Shown: positions 9,397 to 20,949 of the stretch, piece after piece
Layout: each line of letters begins with the position of its first letter
How positions within the stretch are numbered: the first letter of the stretch is position 1
Position numbers and translations under genes: made by a program
The notes under the pieces: model-generated
Databases searched by the model: none
The model's input: the letters and a program-made list of their open reading frames with translations, nothing else
Told to the model about the DNA's origin: nothing
Source: Acanthosepion pharaonis
Taxonomy: Eukaryota > Mollusca > Cephalopoda > Sepiida > Sepiidae
Direction: 5' to 3'
Length of the DNA: 64,000 nt
NCBI GenBank assembly: GCA_903632075.3
Contig: CAHIKZ030001813.1
Location: 6,342,501 to 6,406,500 of the forward strand

Positions 9397-10107
9397 TTTA
9401 TATATTGGATCGGATTTCCGACATTTTTCAACTGATTTCAACAAAACTTCACAGGACTACGTAAAATCACCTTGCGGTGGTTCTGACAACGCCAAAAAAT
9501 TGGAAAAACACAATTGTTTTTGCACGAAATCAATTTGAAAACACGATTAAGAGGCATTAATGAAAGGGGGACAACTCATAACGAGTTATACTTATTAATA
9601 TCGAGTTATCGAGTTATACTTATTATAAAACCCAGGTTGGTTGGTTGTGTGTGTATGTGTGTGTGTGTGTTCGTTTATATATGGGAGCGGATTTCCTACA
9701 TTTTTCAACCGATTTCAACAAAACTTCACTTTTTTTGGCAGGTAGTGTTTCTTATAGTCTTGCGCACTTTTTTCTTTATTTTTACATTCAGAATGCTTTA
9801 AAAATTCCATTTACAAGACAATTGTTTATAATAAAATTCTATTCAATCGGTAGAGACTCATAACGATTGAAAATAATGTTTTTGTTTGAGTTTGGGTTTG
9901 ACCAATTCGTAATAAAAAAATAAAACTAATTAAGAAAAAATAAAAATAAAAATTGACAAAGATTATTGTTTATGGTTGACGGACACGCATGTCCGTCAAC
10001 CTTAAACAATAATCTTTGTTAATTTTATTTTTCAGTCTTTATGATGGTCGATACTTGATCTATCTCTTACTTTTACATCCCCGGGAAACGCCGGGCTCTA
10101 CTGCTAG
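9339..10107 (+). mobile_element. Non-autonomous Helitron
   Basis: The right end has the Helitron hallmark: a GC-rich hairpin CCCGG-gaaacg-CCGGG (10081-10095) about 8 nt before CTAG at 10104-10107, followed by T. The left end starts TC at 9339 after A, consistent with insertion between A and T. A 5' block 'ataaaacgcagattgtgtg...ggatcggatttcc.acatttttcaa..gatttcaacaaaacttcac' occurs twice (9350-9450 and 9615-9730), so either two elements are nested or the 5' end was duplicated. A long internal palindrome lies at 9949-10026. There is no Rep/helicase coding sequence. Confidence 0.75.
9949..10026. repeat. 37-bp-arm palindrome inside the Helitron
   Basis: Arms 9949-9985 and 9990-10026 are complementary with two mismatches around the 4-nt loop 'cgca'. 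The tip is 'gttgacggaca' / 'tgtccgtcaac'. Confidence 0.95.
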
Positions 10108-10109
10108 TT

Positions 10110-12490
10110 ATAACTAAAAGTAAAGAAAAAGAATGCATTAAAAAGAAATTCATACATTGTTATAAATCAATAAAGTCAATTAAGTAATAAATATATTATA
10201 ATGAGAGAACAAGGAAAAAAAATATTCTCCCATTTATGTTTACCCCATTATGTGAATTATTATGTCTATAATTCGACGGATGGAACGGAATGACTAAAAA
10301 GGAAAAAAATGACAAACATGCCTTGTTCTCAGAGAGACTTTTATACCGCTAAAACATACAGAAAACTATATATACACATTTGCACGTGTCTGTCACAGAG
10401 AAAAATATAACATATATCTACGCAGCAGTCAAAGTAAAAGGAGAAGGGATAAAATTTTACATATAATATGGAGATTCATCTGTGTTTCTGGAGAAGCCAT
10501 GTTTACGACTCCAGGTTCAAACGAAACCGAGGACATATTCAACGAATAAGAAAAAAAAAAGCCTTGGTTTTTCACAAATTGAGGACTGCGAGTTTCTTTC
10601 TATATCCGGGGAAGATATATTGACAAAAGGAAACGATGCCATAGTCTTGTAAGCTGCTGGGGGACGCGGATTTGGTCTCATCCCAGTTCCTTAGCCCTTG
10701 GTCAAAGCTAAGAAAGAAATCGCCCGATTTGGCTACTGTAAACAGAATGAACGACTGATGACTTTCGTCGTATGAAGTAACGTCACTAAGCGGCCGTTAC
10801 ATGACCCACGTGACTATCTCAACCTAACGGGAGAGAATCGCCTTTCGTATCTTTACAATATTTTCTACCATAAATGGAGGATTTTATTCCTATTCATCAA
10901 GTTTTTATTTCCATAAATAAAGCGTTTTCTACCTCGCATTTTAATCAGGTTATTCTAACTAATTATAACATAAAGGTTCTTTCTATCTTGAAATAAACTG
11001 TAATTACATTTATGTAGCTTTTAAATCTTTGATTGGTTAGTGAAAACAACTTGGTATCCTTATTTCATCACTGCACCTCGGTAGATGACCTGATAATCTA
11101 GTCAGTGTCTATGCCTTCTTAGTTTCCGTTTTTGTTTTGTTTCGTTAATGTACTTGTAAAACCTGGGCTTCCCACGAGTAAAAACACCTGTGGATATATG
11201 AGTTCTTTTCTAATATTAAATCTAATCTTGATATTCTTACTTTTGGCGTGATTGCAATTGCTGTTCGGTAGCTACAATATTAGGCCTCAGCTTGAAGATG
11301 AAATCTACCGCAAAGGCCATGTTTATTGATACAGTTTTAATTAAAGCCACCGGTTTCCAGCGGCTGTTTTCTGATCAGCCCGGCGTTGCTCACACCATCG
11401 TGCTTGCCTAACAGCCACCCACCCACCCGCCATAACTCATCCCGTTGAGGTATAAGGTAACACGAATCCATTATAAAGACAAGATCCATCTGATGCACCT
11501 CGGAGATAGCGTGCAAAACGCAGTCCTTGATTCAGAAAAGCCTCGTCTATTTTATATTAACGATCACGAGGACTGGCTTTGATAACATGATCGAGAGAGC
11601 TTCTCTTTCCTTTTCTTTATTGATACACACTTGGTTTACTTGTAGACAATATCTGATACGACTTTGCTTGCCTTAAATGATTTCTGCCATTTGCGATGTC
11701 AGCATTGCAGAGACGAAGGCATAGACATTATACATATTTTTCTTGGGAATTCATCATTTGTTAACGTTTGCATTTATTCGGTCAGTCTTTGTTATCTGGA
11801 TAGTTTAAGATTATGTTGCGGAGGAATTTTTATCGCCTTTTCGACGTGATTATTTTCAGTCACCATTGTTATATTTACGGTAAAATAATGATTAATTTTA
11901 CGTTGTAATGCTATTTTTGGCCGATTTTTAATATTAGATGCGGTAAATTTTATATCGATTTTGTCCCTTCAAAATGAACTTCAAATGCATATCATAAATT
12001 CTAAAATGTATGAATTTCAAAAAAGTATATTTAGTAACATGATGCGCAAAGAAATACTCATTCTGTCTATGGAAATGAACCTTTAAGTGGACTGATAAAA
12101 TCAACGAGGGTTTGAACAGTTTTGAAAGGTAAATTTTAATTTCTGGTATTCACCTCGATTTGGGTGGCCATATTTCGTTAATATTGAACTTCTTCCAGCT
12201 GTCATTGAAGTATTTCGAAAGCACCCTTCTTAAAAATCCTCAAAACAGTTCATTACAAGACAGATCTTTTTAGTAAAACACCTTCATGAACGAAGAAAAA
12301 GAGTTTTTAACTTAGTCAATGAGGCCTTCATCATCTGATTGCTTCTCAGCTTCATCGAAGAGTTGTCCTCTGGTCGTCATTGACGAGTACAGCAGGCAGG
12401 AAAACAAATTTCTACTACGTTACTTATAAATCGAAAGGTAAAAACGAATAACTTGTAAAACACTACCAAGTATAATACAGATATATACAC
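10110..12490. other. Unassigned non-repetitive-looking DNA
   Basis: I see no long open frame, tRNA/5S head or tandem array. Somewhat GC-richer patches occur around 10660-10850 (including 'cccacgtgac') and 11340-11450. These could hold regulatory sequence or an unrecognised old repeat, but nothing decides it. Confidence 0.3.
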
Positions 12491-12494
12491 TACA

Positions 12495-13384
12495 TACAGG
12501 GTACGGTGGATAAATTGTCGCCCTTTGATATTTTTAATTTCGCGCATGCTCGTTGTTCATTTTTTTATTTTGTCGACTACACTGTATGATAGGGTCAAGT
12601 TGGGCACGGCCTGTGAGAAAAAGAGCACCATAACACAATCCGCTCCGCCAGAAATTTGGATAGAGCATGCTGAACTGCTTGGCATTCTCGACGGAAGCTC
12701 CAATACGAAACATTTCAGAGTGATTGGGTGTAAATTTGAAGACAGTACAGAGAATTCAGTGAGAGTTGGATGAGTCTAACGGTGATTACGAAGTTACGGC
12801 AGCTCGGAAAAATCTCTCTGATCATTCTGATAAGAAAAGAACTCCCGAATTTGTAGGTAAGGGCTTCAGACGCAATACAGAGACCTACATCAAGTGTCTA
12901 GGGGGCTAGTTAGGCCTTGTGTCAAGAGGGTGGATGCTGGGAGACCCTATATCTGGCAGCAGGACTCTGCTCCATGCCGCACAAACAAAAGAACCCAGTC
13001 GTAGCTGTCAGGCAATTTCTGCAACCACATAACCCCTTACATCTGGCAACGTAACTTATCATGCTGCAACCCCTTGATTATTATGTGTGGTGCTCAGTTG
13101 AGCGAGAGATCAACAAAGCTCCTTGTAACACCAAAGATTAACTGAAGGCAAGGATTATGGTAACATTCACCAACTTAAACAAGGAAAGCTTCGAGAAGAG
13201 TTACACGAGATGTCGAAGTCGTCTGGAGGTTATTGTTGAAGCCAATGGCGATTTTATTGAATAAATTTAGTCTTTACTATTCCAAGATATTTTTGCGTAA
13301 TTCTGGTAAATATTTCCGTTGAAATGATAGTATTATTTTCATTTTTGCTTGAATTAGACTACAATGTATCCATCGCTGTCTGTA
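12495..13384 (+). mobile_element. Internally deleted Tc1/mariner-type transposon
   Basis: The left end 'tacagggtacggtggataaa' and the right end 'tttatc'-like complement at about 13357-13384 ('acaatgtatccatcg...ctgta') are imperfect terminal inverted repeats bounded by TA. The coding remnant starts near 12590 ('GTACEKKSTITQSAPPEIW') and runs through 'ESNGDYEV'-like residues to 'RTPEFVG' at ~12855. There it jumps to the C-terminal part ('NTETYIKCL', 'GRPYIWQQDSAPCRTNK' at ~12940-12990, 'CNPL', then 'VEANGDFIE' ending ~13262). In mariner-type transposases 'QQDSAPCHT' holds the second catalytic Asp. The third (usually PNSPD) is decayed here to QRNLSC. The central half is missing. Related sequence: 55696-55996. 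Confidence 0.85.
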
Positions 13385-13429
13385 CAGCATAGATAATGCA
13401 ACCTAAATAGATAGTTAAATAAAATAACT

Positions 13430-13800
13430 AAATTAATTATCAAATTAAGTAAATAATAAACAAATTAAGAAACTATGAATGAACGCATACCAACAAGTAA
13501 ATTTAATAATAATAATCAACAATAATTAAAAAATAAATAGAAAATACCCAAAGTAAAGAATAATGTATTATGAGTTAAAAGTTAGAAAAACACTATACTA
13601 TAGATTCAAATAACCACATTCTGATCCACAGTCATTTCTATTCAATGGCCCTTAGAATAATTTAAAATATACCGTAGTTGTCTACCCAATAAGTGTTAAG
13701 ATAATGCTATAAACCCGAAATACTTGACCTTCATGCCCATAATGACCAACTGACCAGCATATATAAATAGTCGAGTTACCACAAAACACACGTGGCTTAA
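13430..13800 (+). repeat. PLE 3' UTR fragment
   Basis: Shares order and wording with 29480-29740, which lies just downstream of a PLE C-terminus: 'aataataaacaaattaa', 'acaagtaaat..ataataata', 'tctattcaatgg..cttag', 'accca..aa'. It is inferred to be the 3' non-coding end of the same family, without its coding part. Confidence 0.5.
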
Positions 13801-13869
13801 AGACTGCATTAAAGAGGCAGACGCCATTCGATGTTGACCTTAGTATCGACTTTTATTCACGCAAATAAA

Positions 13870-13965
13870 CACACACACATTTATATTTATATATATGTAT
13901 ATATGTATATATATATTATATATATTTGATATATATCTATAATATATACATATATAGATATGGTA
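13870..13965. repeat. Degenerate TA-rich microsatellite
   Basis: Imperfect TATATG/TATA stretches with short palindromes. Confidence 0.8.
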
Positions 13966-14034
13966 GACCGATGAAAGTAATGCGACAGACAAAATAAAAA
14001 CAACAATATTCGACTACGAAAATAATATTTGTTG

Positions 14035-14399
14035 TACAGGGTGGCCCAAAAAGTCTTGACACCCACTACTTCTTAGGTGATCGTAGCACAGATGCCTCCA
14101 CCTCTGCACACGAGTACCTTCGCGTTGAGAGTCGTCCTGTACTTAGTTTTTCCTTACCTGATCCTGTGAGAAACAGTTTATCTTCCCTTTGCATTATTGT
14201 CCTCTTCGGAGGAGCGGCTTTGCCGAATCTTGCAGTGAAGTCATGTTGCACATCCCCCATGCTCTTTCCAGAATACACACGATCATGTGTCCATACACTT
14301 GCAAGCACCTTCTCTTCCAAACTGTAAGAGCTCGCGACAGCCACCTGAAATAGAAAATTATATTATGATGAGGATACAATACTTTCGGACCACATTGTT
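14035..14399 (-). mobile_element. Short mariner-type element retaining only the N-terminal HTH
   Basis: Left TIR 'acagggtggcccaaaaagtc' (14036-14055) and a mirrored right TIR at about 14370-14398 ('actttcggaccacattgt') define ~365 bp. On the minus strand an ATG at 14344 opens a 92-residue frame: 'YSLEEKVLASVWTH', then 'AAPPKRTIMQREDKLFLTGS', 'STRRYSCAEVEASVLRSPKK' and a stop at 14066. This resembles the N-terminal helix-turn-helix region (DUF4817 type) of mariner-like transposases. The DD(D/E) catalytic domain is entirely absent, so the element is a deletion derivative. Confidence 0.75.
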
Positions 14400-14810
14400 T
14401 ATTATTAGACCTTCAGATAAAAAAAAAAAAAGACATGATGCGAAAATATGAAAAAAAAAAGGTCTGTGACGTTTTTTTTCTCAACAAAATATACATTGAA
14501 GTTGGTCGTTTTTGAGAATTTTGCTTTGCTCATGTGGTATTTCACTGATTAAATCTTGTAATTCCGGGCTAGTTGTTTGCCACGATTATGATTGTGGCAT
14601 CTTTGTAGCTGGCCTTTGGTGGAAAGTGGGTAGGCCTAAATCCCTATTAAAACTATTAAAATTATTTTTCATTATGCTTTTATTTTGCTTTAAAGGCCAG
14701 ATAATATAAAAGAAATATTATTATATTTAGTGATTTACATCTCTCGAATTCTTTTCATCGGCCTTCTATATATTTTATGTGAAGCATATGTGTGACAATC
14801 CTTTTCTGCT

Positions 14811-14813
<3 letters not shown>

Positions 14814-14867
<54 letters not shown>
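14814..14867. repeat. (TA)n microsatellite
   Basis: Uninterrupted TA run. Confidence 0.95.
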
Positions 14868-14870
<3 letters not shown>

Positions 14871-15120
14871 GGGATGCTGGATCATGTAATTTAAATTGTG
14901 TGTATTTAGGCAGTATTTTTCATTCATACATGTATCATTAAATAATATAGACAAGTATAAACTTAAGAACATTATCATTAAACGAAGAAAAGAAAATCAC
15001 AATATTGATCCATATTTTTAATCCAGTCTAAGCTTTAGGCTTATATAAGCCATTATCAAAGATCTCAATTACTGTACAACATATTAAGCAATATACGGAC
15101 AAGACAGTAATATATATATA

Positions 15121-15350
15121 TACTGGGAGAGGTGTCGCGGCGAAAGCGGTTCCGGCGGGGAGTTTCTCGCTTCCTTCCGCCTGCCTAGCCGTGCCCGATT
15201 CCGCCGGCGCTTGCCGTCTTCGTCCCGTCGTTCGTTTTTTCCCCCCCTTTTCCTCCGTCCGTCCCGTATCGGTTCCTCCACGATTTTCCCGTCGCCGGGA
15301 GATGACGCAGGGGGCTCGGGCGCTTGTGGCGGGAGGAAAACTCACGGGGG
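15121..15350. other. GC-rich, CpG-rich island
   Basis: About 230 bp of strikingly GC-rich, CpG-dense sequence ('ggtgtcgcggcgaaagcgg', 'ttccgccggcgcttgccg', 'cgtcgccgggag') with abrupt AT-rich borders. Overlapping open frames exist in several frames, as expected of GC-rich DNA, and none resembles a known protein. It could be an unmethylated CpG island/promoter, an rDNA spacer-derived piece, or foreign or misassembled DNA. Confidence 0.6.
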
Positions 15351-15632
15351 AGAAAGAAATTTGGATTACCAACACACAAACAGAGAATGTCTCATATCGA
15401 GAATATTTCACATTGAACATGAAGAAAAATTAATTATTTTTGATAATATGTAGAAATCTCCACTTTTACCTGAAGACGGTCGCGAGACCAGAAACACGTG
15501 TCGTAAAATTATGTAAAACAAAGCATAATATTTTTCTAAATAAATCCACATTACAACCAAAAACGTTAGCGGCACCTCTCTTCTCTTCTTTTTAATATAC
15601 TTTTCTCTCGTTGGAACCACTACAACATATTT

Positions 15633-15638
<6 letters not shown>

Positions 15639-15694
<56 letters not shown>
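15639..15694. repeat. (TA)n microsatellite
   Basis: Uninterrupted TA run. Confidence 0.95.
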
Positions 15695-15696
<2 letters not shown>

Positions 15697-15841
15697 CTAC
15701 TGGCTATTTTTTAGCGGGATGAAAACCTCTATGGGTTATTTAATGCCTGAATCTAAATATTTATTCTAAGTAATTTTAATTTATTTTGGGACATAATAAT
15801 GATATTGTGATACGAGTTTTACTAATTAACCTACAGGTATG

Positions 15842-16033
15842 TGAGTGGGGAGAGGTAGATTCATAAATTTTCGAACGGAATTTAGAAGTAAGTGAATATA
15901 ACGAACCCAACTGGAATTAGAACTCTGCTCTTCGATTAATAATTCTGAGTTATTATCCATTAGACTACCCACGCATCCAAGATTACAGCACCTGGTGTTC
16001 TCAAGCGGTCATTCATGTAGGTACTGACTAGGC
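15842..16033 (-). repeat. 5S rRNA-derived composite SINE, minus, 5'-truncated
   Basis: The reverse complement begins in the 5S 3' half ('gtcagtacctacatgaatga', 'accgcttgagaacaccaggt') and continues into the shared body ('taataactcagaattatta', 'ccagttgggttcgttatatt', 'cacttacttctaaattccg'). Confidence 0.85.
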
Positions 16034-16074
16034 TCGCTGAAAACACTTCCCACATAAATATAGCAAATTTTAAG

Positions 16075-16077
<3 letters not shown>

Positions 16078-16139
<62 letters not shown>
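16078..16139. repeat. (TA)n microsatellite
   Basis: Uninterrupted TA run forming the left border of the following repeat. Confidence 0.95.
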
Positions 16140-16143
<4 letters not shown>

Positions 16144-16908
16144 ATTAATTGATTTAAAATATGGTTATTTTCGCTACACAGTTCAACCATGTTTCAAAAT
16201 AGAAGCTAAAAACCCTAATTTTATTTTTGCAATTAAATTAAAAGCATTAGTTCCATTTCATCTTCAAGCGAATTTTGGAGTAACTTTTTAAAATTACCGG
16301 GTTATCTCTGTACCGCTTCAGTAAGTGACAGCTAAAATCACGTTTCCATGGTTACAGAATATTCTACTCAAATTGAACAAGGGGTGTCTAGATTTTCCTT
16401 ATGTCAGTATCATTGTATCAGTTATTAGCTACAATTTGGTAAGGGGTAGGGATGTATTTTACACTGAAACCTGACATCAGTTGAATGGATGTCGTCTGAA
16501 TTTTTTTTAAAAAAAAATTGTTAACGGTAAAAAAATTTCAACGTCATTTTTTAAATTTAAAGATTTTTTTTCTAATACTTTTTATTTAACTACGATTTGA
16601 AATATTTTCCTTTTTAATTTTTATTTTACTATATTCTTTTTAAGAACAGTTAAATGTATTAGAATCCATTATATTATGTAGGATTATTTTAACATTAAGT
16701 TTAAGTATGTATATGAGGTTACATTTTTTTTTTTTTTTTTTTTGTATATGACTATGACAGCAGAAATGGTTACTTAATTTCACTGATTCAGTAAACTTTT
16801 CTTTTATATATAAACCTAGTATTATAATATTTCACTTTATTATAAATTAATTGATTTAATATCTATAAGAACACCGGATTTTATATCTTACTGTTCTTTC
16901 TTTTTATT

Positions 16909-16912
<4 letters not shown>
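16138..16912 (+). repeat. (TA)n-bounded fold-back-like repeat, copy 2
   Basis: Homologous to 6700-7150 from 'attataaattaattgattt' through 'tggatgtcgtctgaa'. A second 'tattataaattaattgattt' at about 16839 is followed by the inverted 'tctataagaacaccgg...gttctttct' end, and (TA)n tracts flank both sides. No coding content. Confidence 0.7.

Positions 16913-16966
<54 letters not shown>
16912..16966. repeat. (TA)n microsatellite
   Basis: Uninterrupted TA run on the right border of the repeat. Confidence 0.95.
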
Positions 16967-16969
<3 letters not shown>

Positions 16970-17279
16970 GAAATATACTCTTAAGGTGTGCTATATTTAT
17001 GGGATAAAGTGATCAATATTAGAAATAGAGCGTGTGAATATAAAAGTGAACATAGAAGTCAATACTTCAGGCCTGACGTTTGCGTCTAGCATGGAACAGC
17101 CATTCTTCGGCTGTGGATGGTCACAAGATCTGAAAAACGGATCTCTACTCTGACATAGTACTGGCTGCTCAATGGCCAAAACCGGCTGGTTAGAAACAAT
17201 GCCTCCAAATCCAAGCTAGTGACGTTCGTTTATCACCTAGCGAACCCCTAAGTTTAACCTGACGCGATGGACGAGTGTT

Positions 17280-17860
17280 CTCTCAGAGAATCTCCGTGTC
17301 TTTGGCGCTTGTTTGTACCTTCTTCAATCCAGATCTCAAGAGGAACTCGTACATGCAACCCATCGCTAAGTATACTGGAAAAATGCTCGATCTCTGTACC
17401 GCTTCAGTAAGTGCTTGACTCCTCTACCTTTTAAGAGAAGGATCACGACGTTTAATTTCTGATATCATATATTGGCAGGAGAATCAGAGTCTTAAATTTC
17501 GAATATAGGTAGAGTCCAAAAGCCTTTTCGCTTCCTTGTGGAAGAGAAATTATATTCCACCCAACAATCCTTTTTCCCACAGACGAAATAAAACAAGCCT
17601 GTCGATATTTCCGTGGAAAGTGTTCAAAAGAAACTAAATTCCTTAATTCCAGCAATTCTACTCTTCACCGGTAAGCCTCGCCATGCCACGCCCATTGTAG
17701 CAAACCACTCTCATTCACTTCGTATTCGATCGGTGAGATGTAAGTTCCACTCAAGCAGATTCTACCCACGAACCGCTGGTTTATTTAACCGACTACCGAG
17801 AGAATGCTTCCCCGATGACTACAATATTAACCTATATGGCTAACCGTTATCTTTCACACA
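17280..17860 (+). pseudogene. LINE family A RT C-terminus, frameshifted
   Basis: In alternating frames the sequence reads like the RT-downstream tail of a non-LTR element: a region matching 'hRRNkTSLSIF' near 17580-17610, then 'KPRHATPIVANHSHSLRI' (17665-17720), 'CKFHSSRFYPRTAGLFNRLP' and 'ECFPDDYNINLYG' ending ~17842. At least two frameshifts are needed to join these. The copy at 62430-62925 has the same order of blocks. Confidence 0.75.
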
Positions 17861-17944
17861 TATCAACATGAACTGTACTTGCTAATCTGTAACCCTCTAC
17901 CTCGAGTAGCTCTTGAACCTCGTACAGGGGGGAACATTAGTGTA

Positions 17945-17945
<1 letters not shown>

Positions 17946-18018
<73 letters not shown>
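17946..18018. repeat. (CA)n(TA)n compound microsatellite
   Basis: Nine CA units followed by a long TA run. Confidence 0.95.
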
Positions 18019-18021
<3 letters not shown>

Positions 18022-18436
18022 AATGAGAGAAAGAACAGAGCGAGTTAAAAATCCACTGTTTGAAACATTTAGTTTTTAAAAAGTACTCATTACAAAGTAC
18101 GGCACTATATTATTATTATATTTTTATTTTAAGAGATTATCCAGTACCAAGAATACTTTTATAATAGGTGGCGCCAGTATATATTATCTTTCACCAATAA
18201 CGCGTACAAGAATAAGGACGCCCCTTTCCAAATATTAAATATTAAGAAAACCCTTACGGTAAAATAGAAAATATTAAAAAAAAAAAACCCAAAAAACAAA
18301 AGAAACTAAAACTTGTAAATATTTAAATGGACCATGTTTCTTATCTTTACATGAAAAATTACAAATAATCAAATTTTCGGACAAATTTCCTGTTAAAGCA
18401 AAGGAGTGAATTAACTGTAAATTGCCGACACAATTT

Positions 18437-18500
18437 ATCTTTTTATTTTAAAACATAGATTAAAATTATCTTTTTATTTTAAAACATAGATTGAAAATAA
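18437..18500. repeat. Two-copy ~34-bp tandem repeat
   Basis: 'atctttttattttaaaacat' occurs twice in direct succession, with 'agatt(a/g)aaaat' following. Confidence 0.85.
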
Positions 18501-19140
18501 ATACGTATTATCATTTCTTATAGCCATAATTTATTAGTATATAATGGTACAGTTAATTACCTTATTTTTTTATTCAGCTTAAATATTGATATATATTACC
18601 GTCCAGGTAGAATTATTAATATTGCATATAAATATTCCACATTCTTAATTTTATCTACAGGTCCCTTTAAGAAATTTCCTGAATATAAAACCATTCAGAA
18701 AAAAAATTCTGTTAACTTTACGTCTGATTACCCCATCCCTTCAACTTTACCTCTGATTAACCCTCTTCTCTTCAAATTTGTCTACACTCACGATACATTT
18801 ATCACTGGCATATTTTTCTGCAATCATCAATGATGACATGTCTATGTCTCGGTTTTTCATGACATGAAAAAATAACTCACCAACTTTCACCCTCTGACTT
18901 TACTTTTCTATTTAGCGTAGATCAAACACTTAATTGTTTAATGAAGGCATACCCACAGGTCTATTTTTAATTCTGACCTTATGTCCCCTTTTTTTCAAAA
19001 AAGAGGTAACAGTTTGTTTTCAAATTTCCTTAAAAAATCATTTTTATCACCAGTTACTTTCTATCGCCTGTATAAGTACAATCATAGTATTGAAACATGA
19101 AAGCTTTTGTGTAGCGTTTTAAAAAGTTTTTATTATAATC
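18500..19140. other. Unassigned AT-rich DNA
   Basis: No gene or repeat recognised. There is a small local duplication, 'taactttacgtctgattaccccatcccttcaactttacctctgattaacc' in part, near 18710-18770. Confidence 0.3.
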
Positions 19141-19143
19141 TAG

Positions 19144-19146
<3 letters not shown>

Positions 19147-19205
<59 letters not shown>
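19147..19205. repeat. (TA)n microsatellite
   Basis: Uninterrupted TA run. Confidence 0.95.
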
Positions 19206-19208
<3 letters not shown>

Positions 19209-19257
19209 TACCGGCAGAAGATAAATTTATCTTAGCCGACCTGTCACTATAGAGAAG

Positions 19258-19375
19258 TGATGGATTCACAACTTTCCCATGTATATAAATGTAATGAACC
19301 CGACTGCAATTCGAACACGCTTCTCCGGTTTCTTATTCTGAGTCGCTATACATTATATCATACACACATCCCCTT
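19258..19375 (-). repeat. SINE body fragment, minus
   Basis: The reverse complement resembles the shared SINE body: a B-box-like 'gttcgaattgcagtcggg', 'ttcattacatttatatac', then 'gggaaagttgtgaatcc'. The 5' head is unclear, so assignment to the 5S- or tRNA-headed version is uncertain. Confidence 0.55.
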
Positions 19376-19399
19376 CAGTAGGAAACTTGGTAAACCACT

Positions 19400-20600
19400 T
19401 TTGTTATGTCCGATAATTTGCACTTGTTACTCATAAATTGCGCGCTTATGTGCGTCTCAGCTGCATGTTTTCGATTCTTAAATTTAAAAAATAATAATAC
19501 ATAATATTACTAAGACGTAGTTTAAAGCGTTACAATTATTTAAGGCAAAGCTATGAAAGATGCGCCCTTGAGTCATTGGATGCAAATTAGCTTCTTGAGA
19601 AGGTATTTTATTCTTATTTTTAAGCTAATTGTTTTAATGGTTGGAGGATATTTTATGCCACCATGTTAAACAGAGAATAAAAACTGACAAGTCACTGCAT
19701 CAATAATCCACCGATTGCCCAAGGTGCGACATCAAAATCGCTGATATCATCTTTATCAGCAACTGTTCACATGCAAACACGAACTACAAGTGGGAATCGT
19801 CACATGTTCCCATTCAGATTCTCGTAGTAATTAATTTCAAACATAATAAACTAACTCCAGTTCTATAGAACTTGTATAGACTTTGTATTCGTAAAATAAG
19901 GTCTATATTAAACGAAGCTATAAATAATCTTTATAAATGCCAATTTGTAGAGCGATACTTGAATTGTACTTCAGTTGAATGGCCTCAAGTTAGAACTCGT
20001 CAGATGGAAGCGTTATATAAATTGTAGCATTTCTCTTGAGCGGTTCATTTATCTGAGATGCATTAATAAGTTATTCAATGGACAACTGACAGACGACCAC
20101 TACTGACCTAAGACCATGGAGAATTGATTTTGATGTGAATGGCCAGTGGTCATTTGCTGTTGATTTAAAACTCGTTGATATATTGTCATCTCCCATGATG
20201 CCTCACTGGACTGTCACGTCAATGACACCTGATTCTTTTCGACCTTCTGAAAGGAGAGAGTTCCTCCCACTTTGATATAAATCACTTTCTAATTTTATAA
20301 ATTGCACTTTATTATTTGGTTTTTAATTTAATGTTTATTATAATTTAATATTCTCTATTTTTGCCATTGTGTTCGTGGAAAATTTAAAAGTGTACTTCCA
20401 ACTATATTTTTGATTTTTATTTCGAGTGAGAAGCGGAAAATGTCTTGAATTTAGTAGAAATGTTGAACAACTAAACGAGTGGAAATGGCGTTATACACAA
20501 ACATTTCAAAGACATACGAGCAATTATTGAACAGTTTTGGACACATTTTTAAAAAATTCTAACCAAAATAAAGATCAGATTTTTTTACGGTTTTCTTGGT
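19400..20600. other. Unassigned DNA
   Basis: No coding or repeat signal recognised on either strand. Confidence 0.3.
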
Positions 20601-20607
20601 CTTGGCA

Positions 20608-20760
20608 CCTCGGCGTGGTGTAATGGTTAGCAAGCTAGAACAATTACGCGGGAGTAGTGAGTTCGTTCCTCACTGGGTGACACCTTAATTTCGACCTTGT
20701 GCTATGAATATTGTTGCAACATCTGGTTTGGTGCTTCTGCTATATATTTAGAGATTCTTG
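20608..20760 (+). repeat. tRNA-derived SINE (family 2)
   Basis: 'cacctcggcgtggtgtaatg' with 'gttagc' forms an A-box-like D arm, and 'gtgagttcgttcctcactgg' a B-box/T arm. Downstream 'ttcgaccttgtgctatg' is the family 2 body. Copies lie at 56625, 61725 and (minus) 62284. Confidence 0.8.
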
Positions 20761-20935
20761 ATAAAATAAAAAGTAGAATTTGTAATGTTATGAGTCCTAA
20801 ACATGGCATCTCAGCTTCAGTCACATTCCCACCGACGTAACATAGCTTCCCCGTGCCGTTTCTATAAATACATTCATGGTAATTCTTCTAATGAATATTC
20901 CCCTATAAGCTAAGCATAGTATTAAGAAACAGAAA
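20755..20935 (+). pseudogene. LINE family A tail, left part (split by insertion)
   Basis: 'agaatttgtaatgttatgag' and 'cattcccaccgacgtaacat' match the same stretch at 8340-8410 in the neighbouring family A copy. The sequence breaks at a poly-A run near 20947 and resumes at 21383. Confidence 0.6.
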
Positions 20936-20949
20936 AAATTCGTTGGAAA

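Noticed and set aside
14512..14709. 65-codon plus-strand frame with hydrophobic C-terminus
   Set aside because: Short, no conserved motif, no start or promoter support.
15028..15453. Overlapping frames across the GC island as a real protein
   Set aside because: Several frames on both strands are open at once, which GC-rich DNA gives by chance; composition is low-complexity Arg/Pro/Gly.
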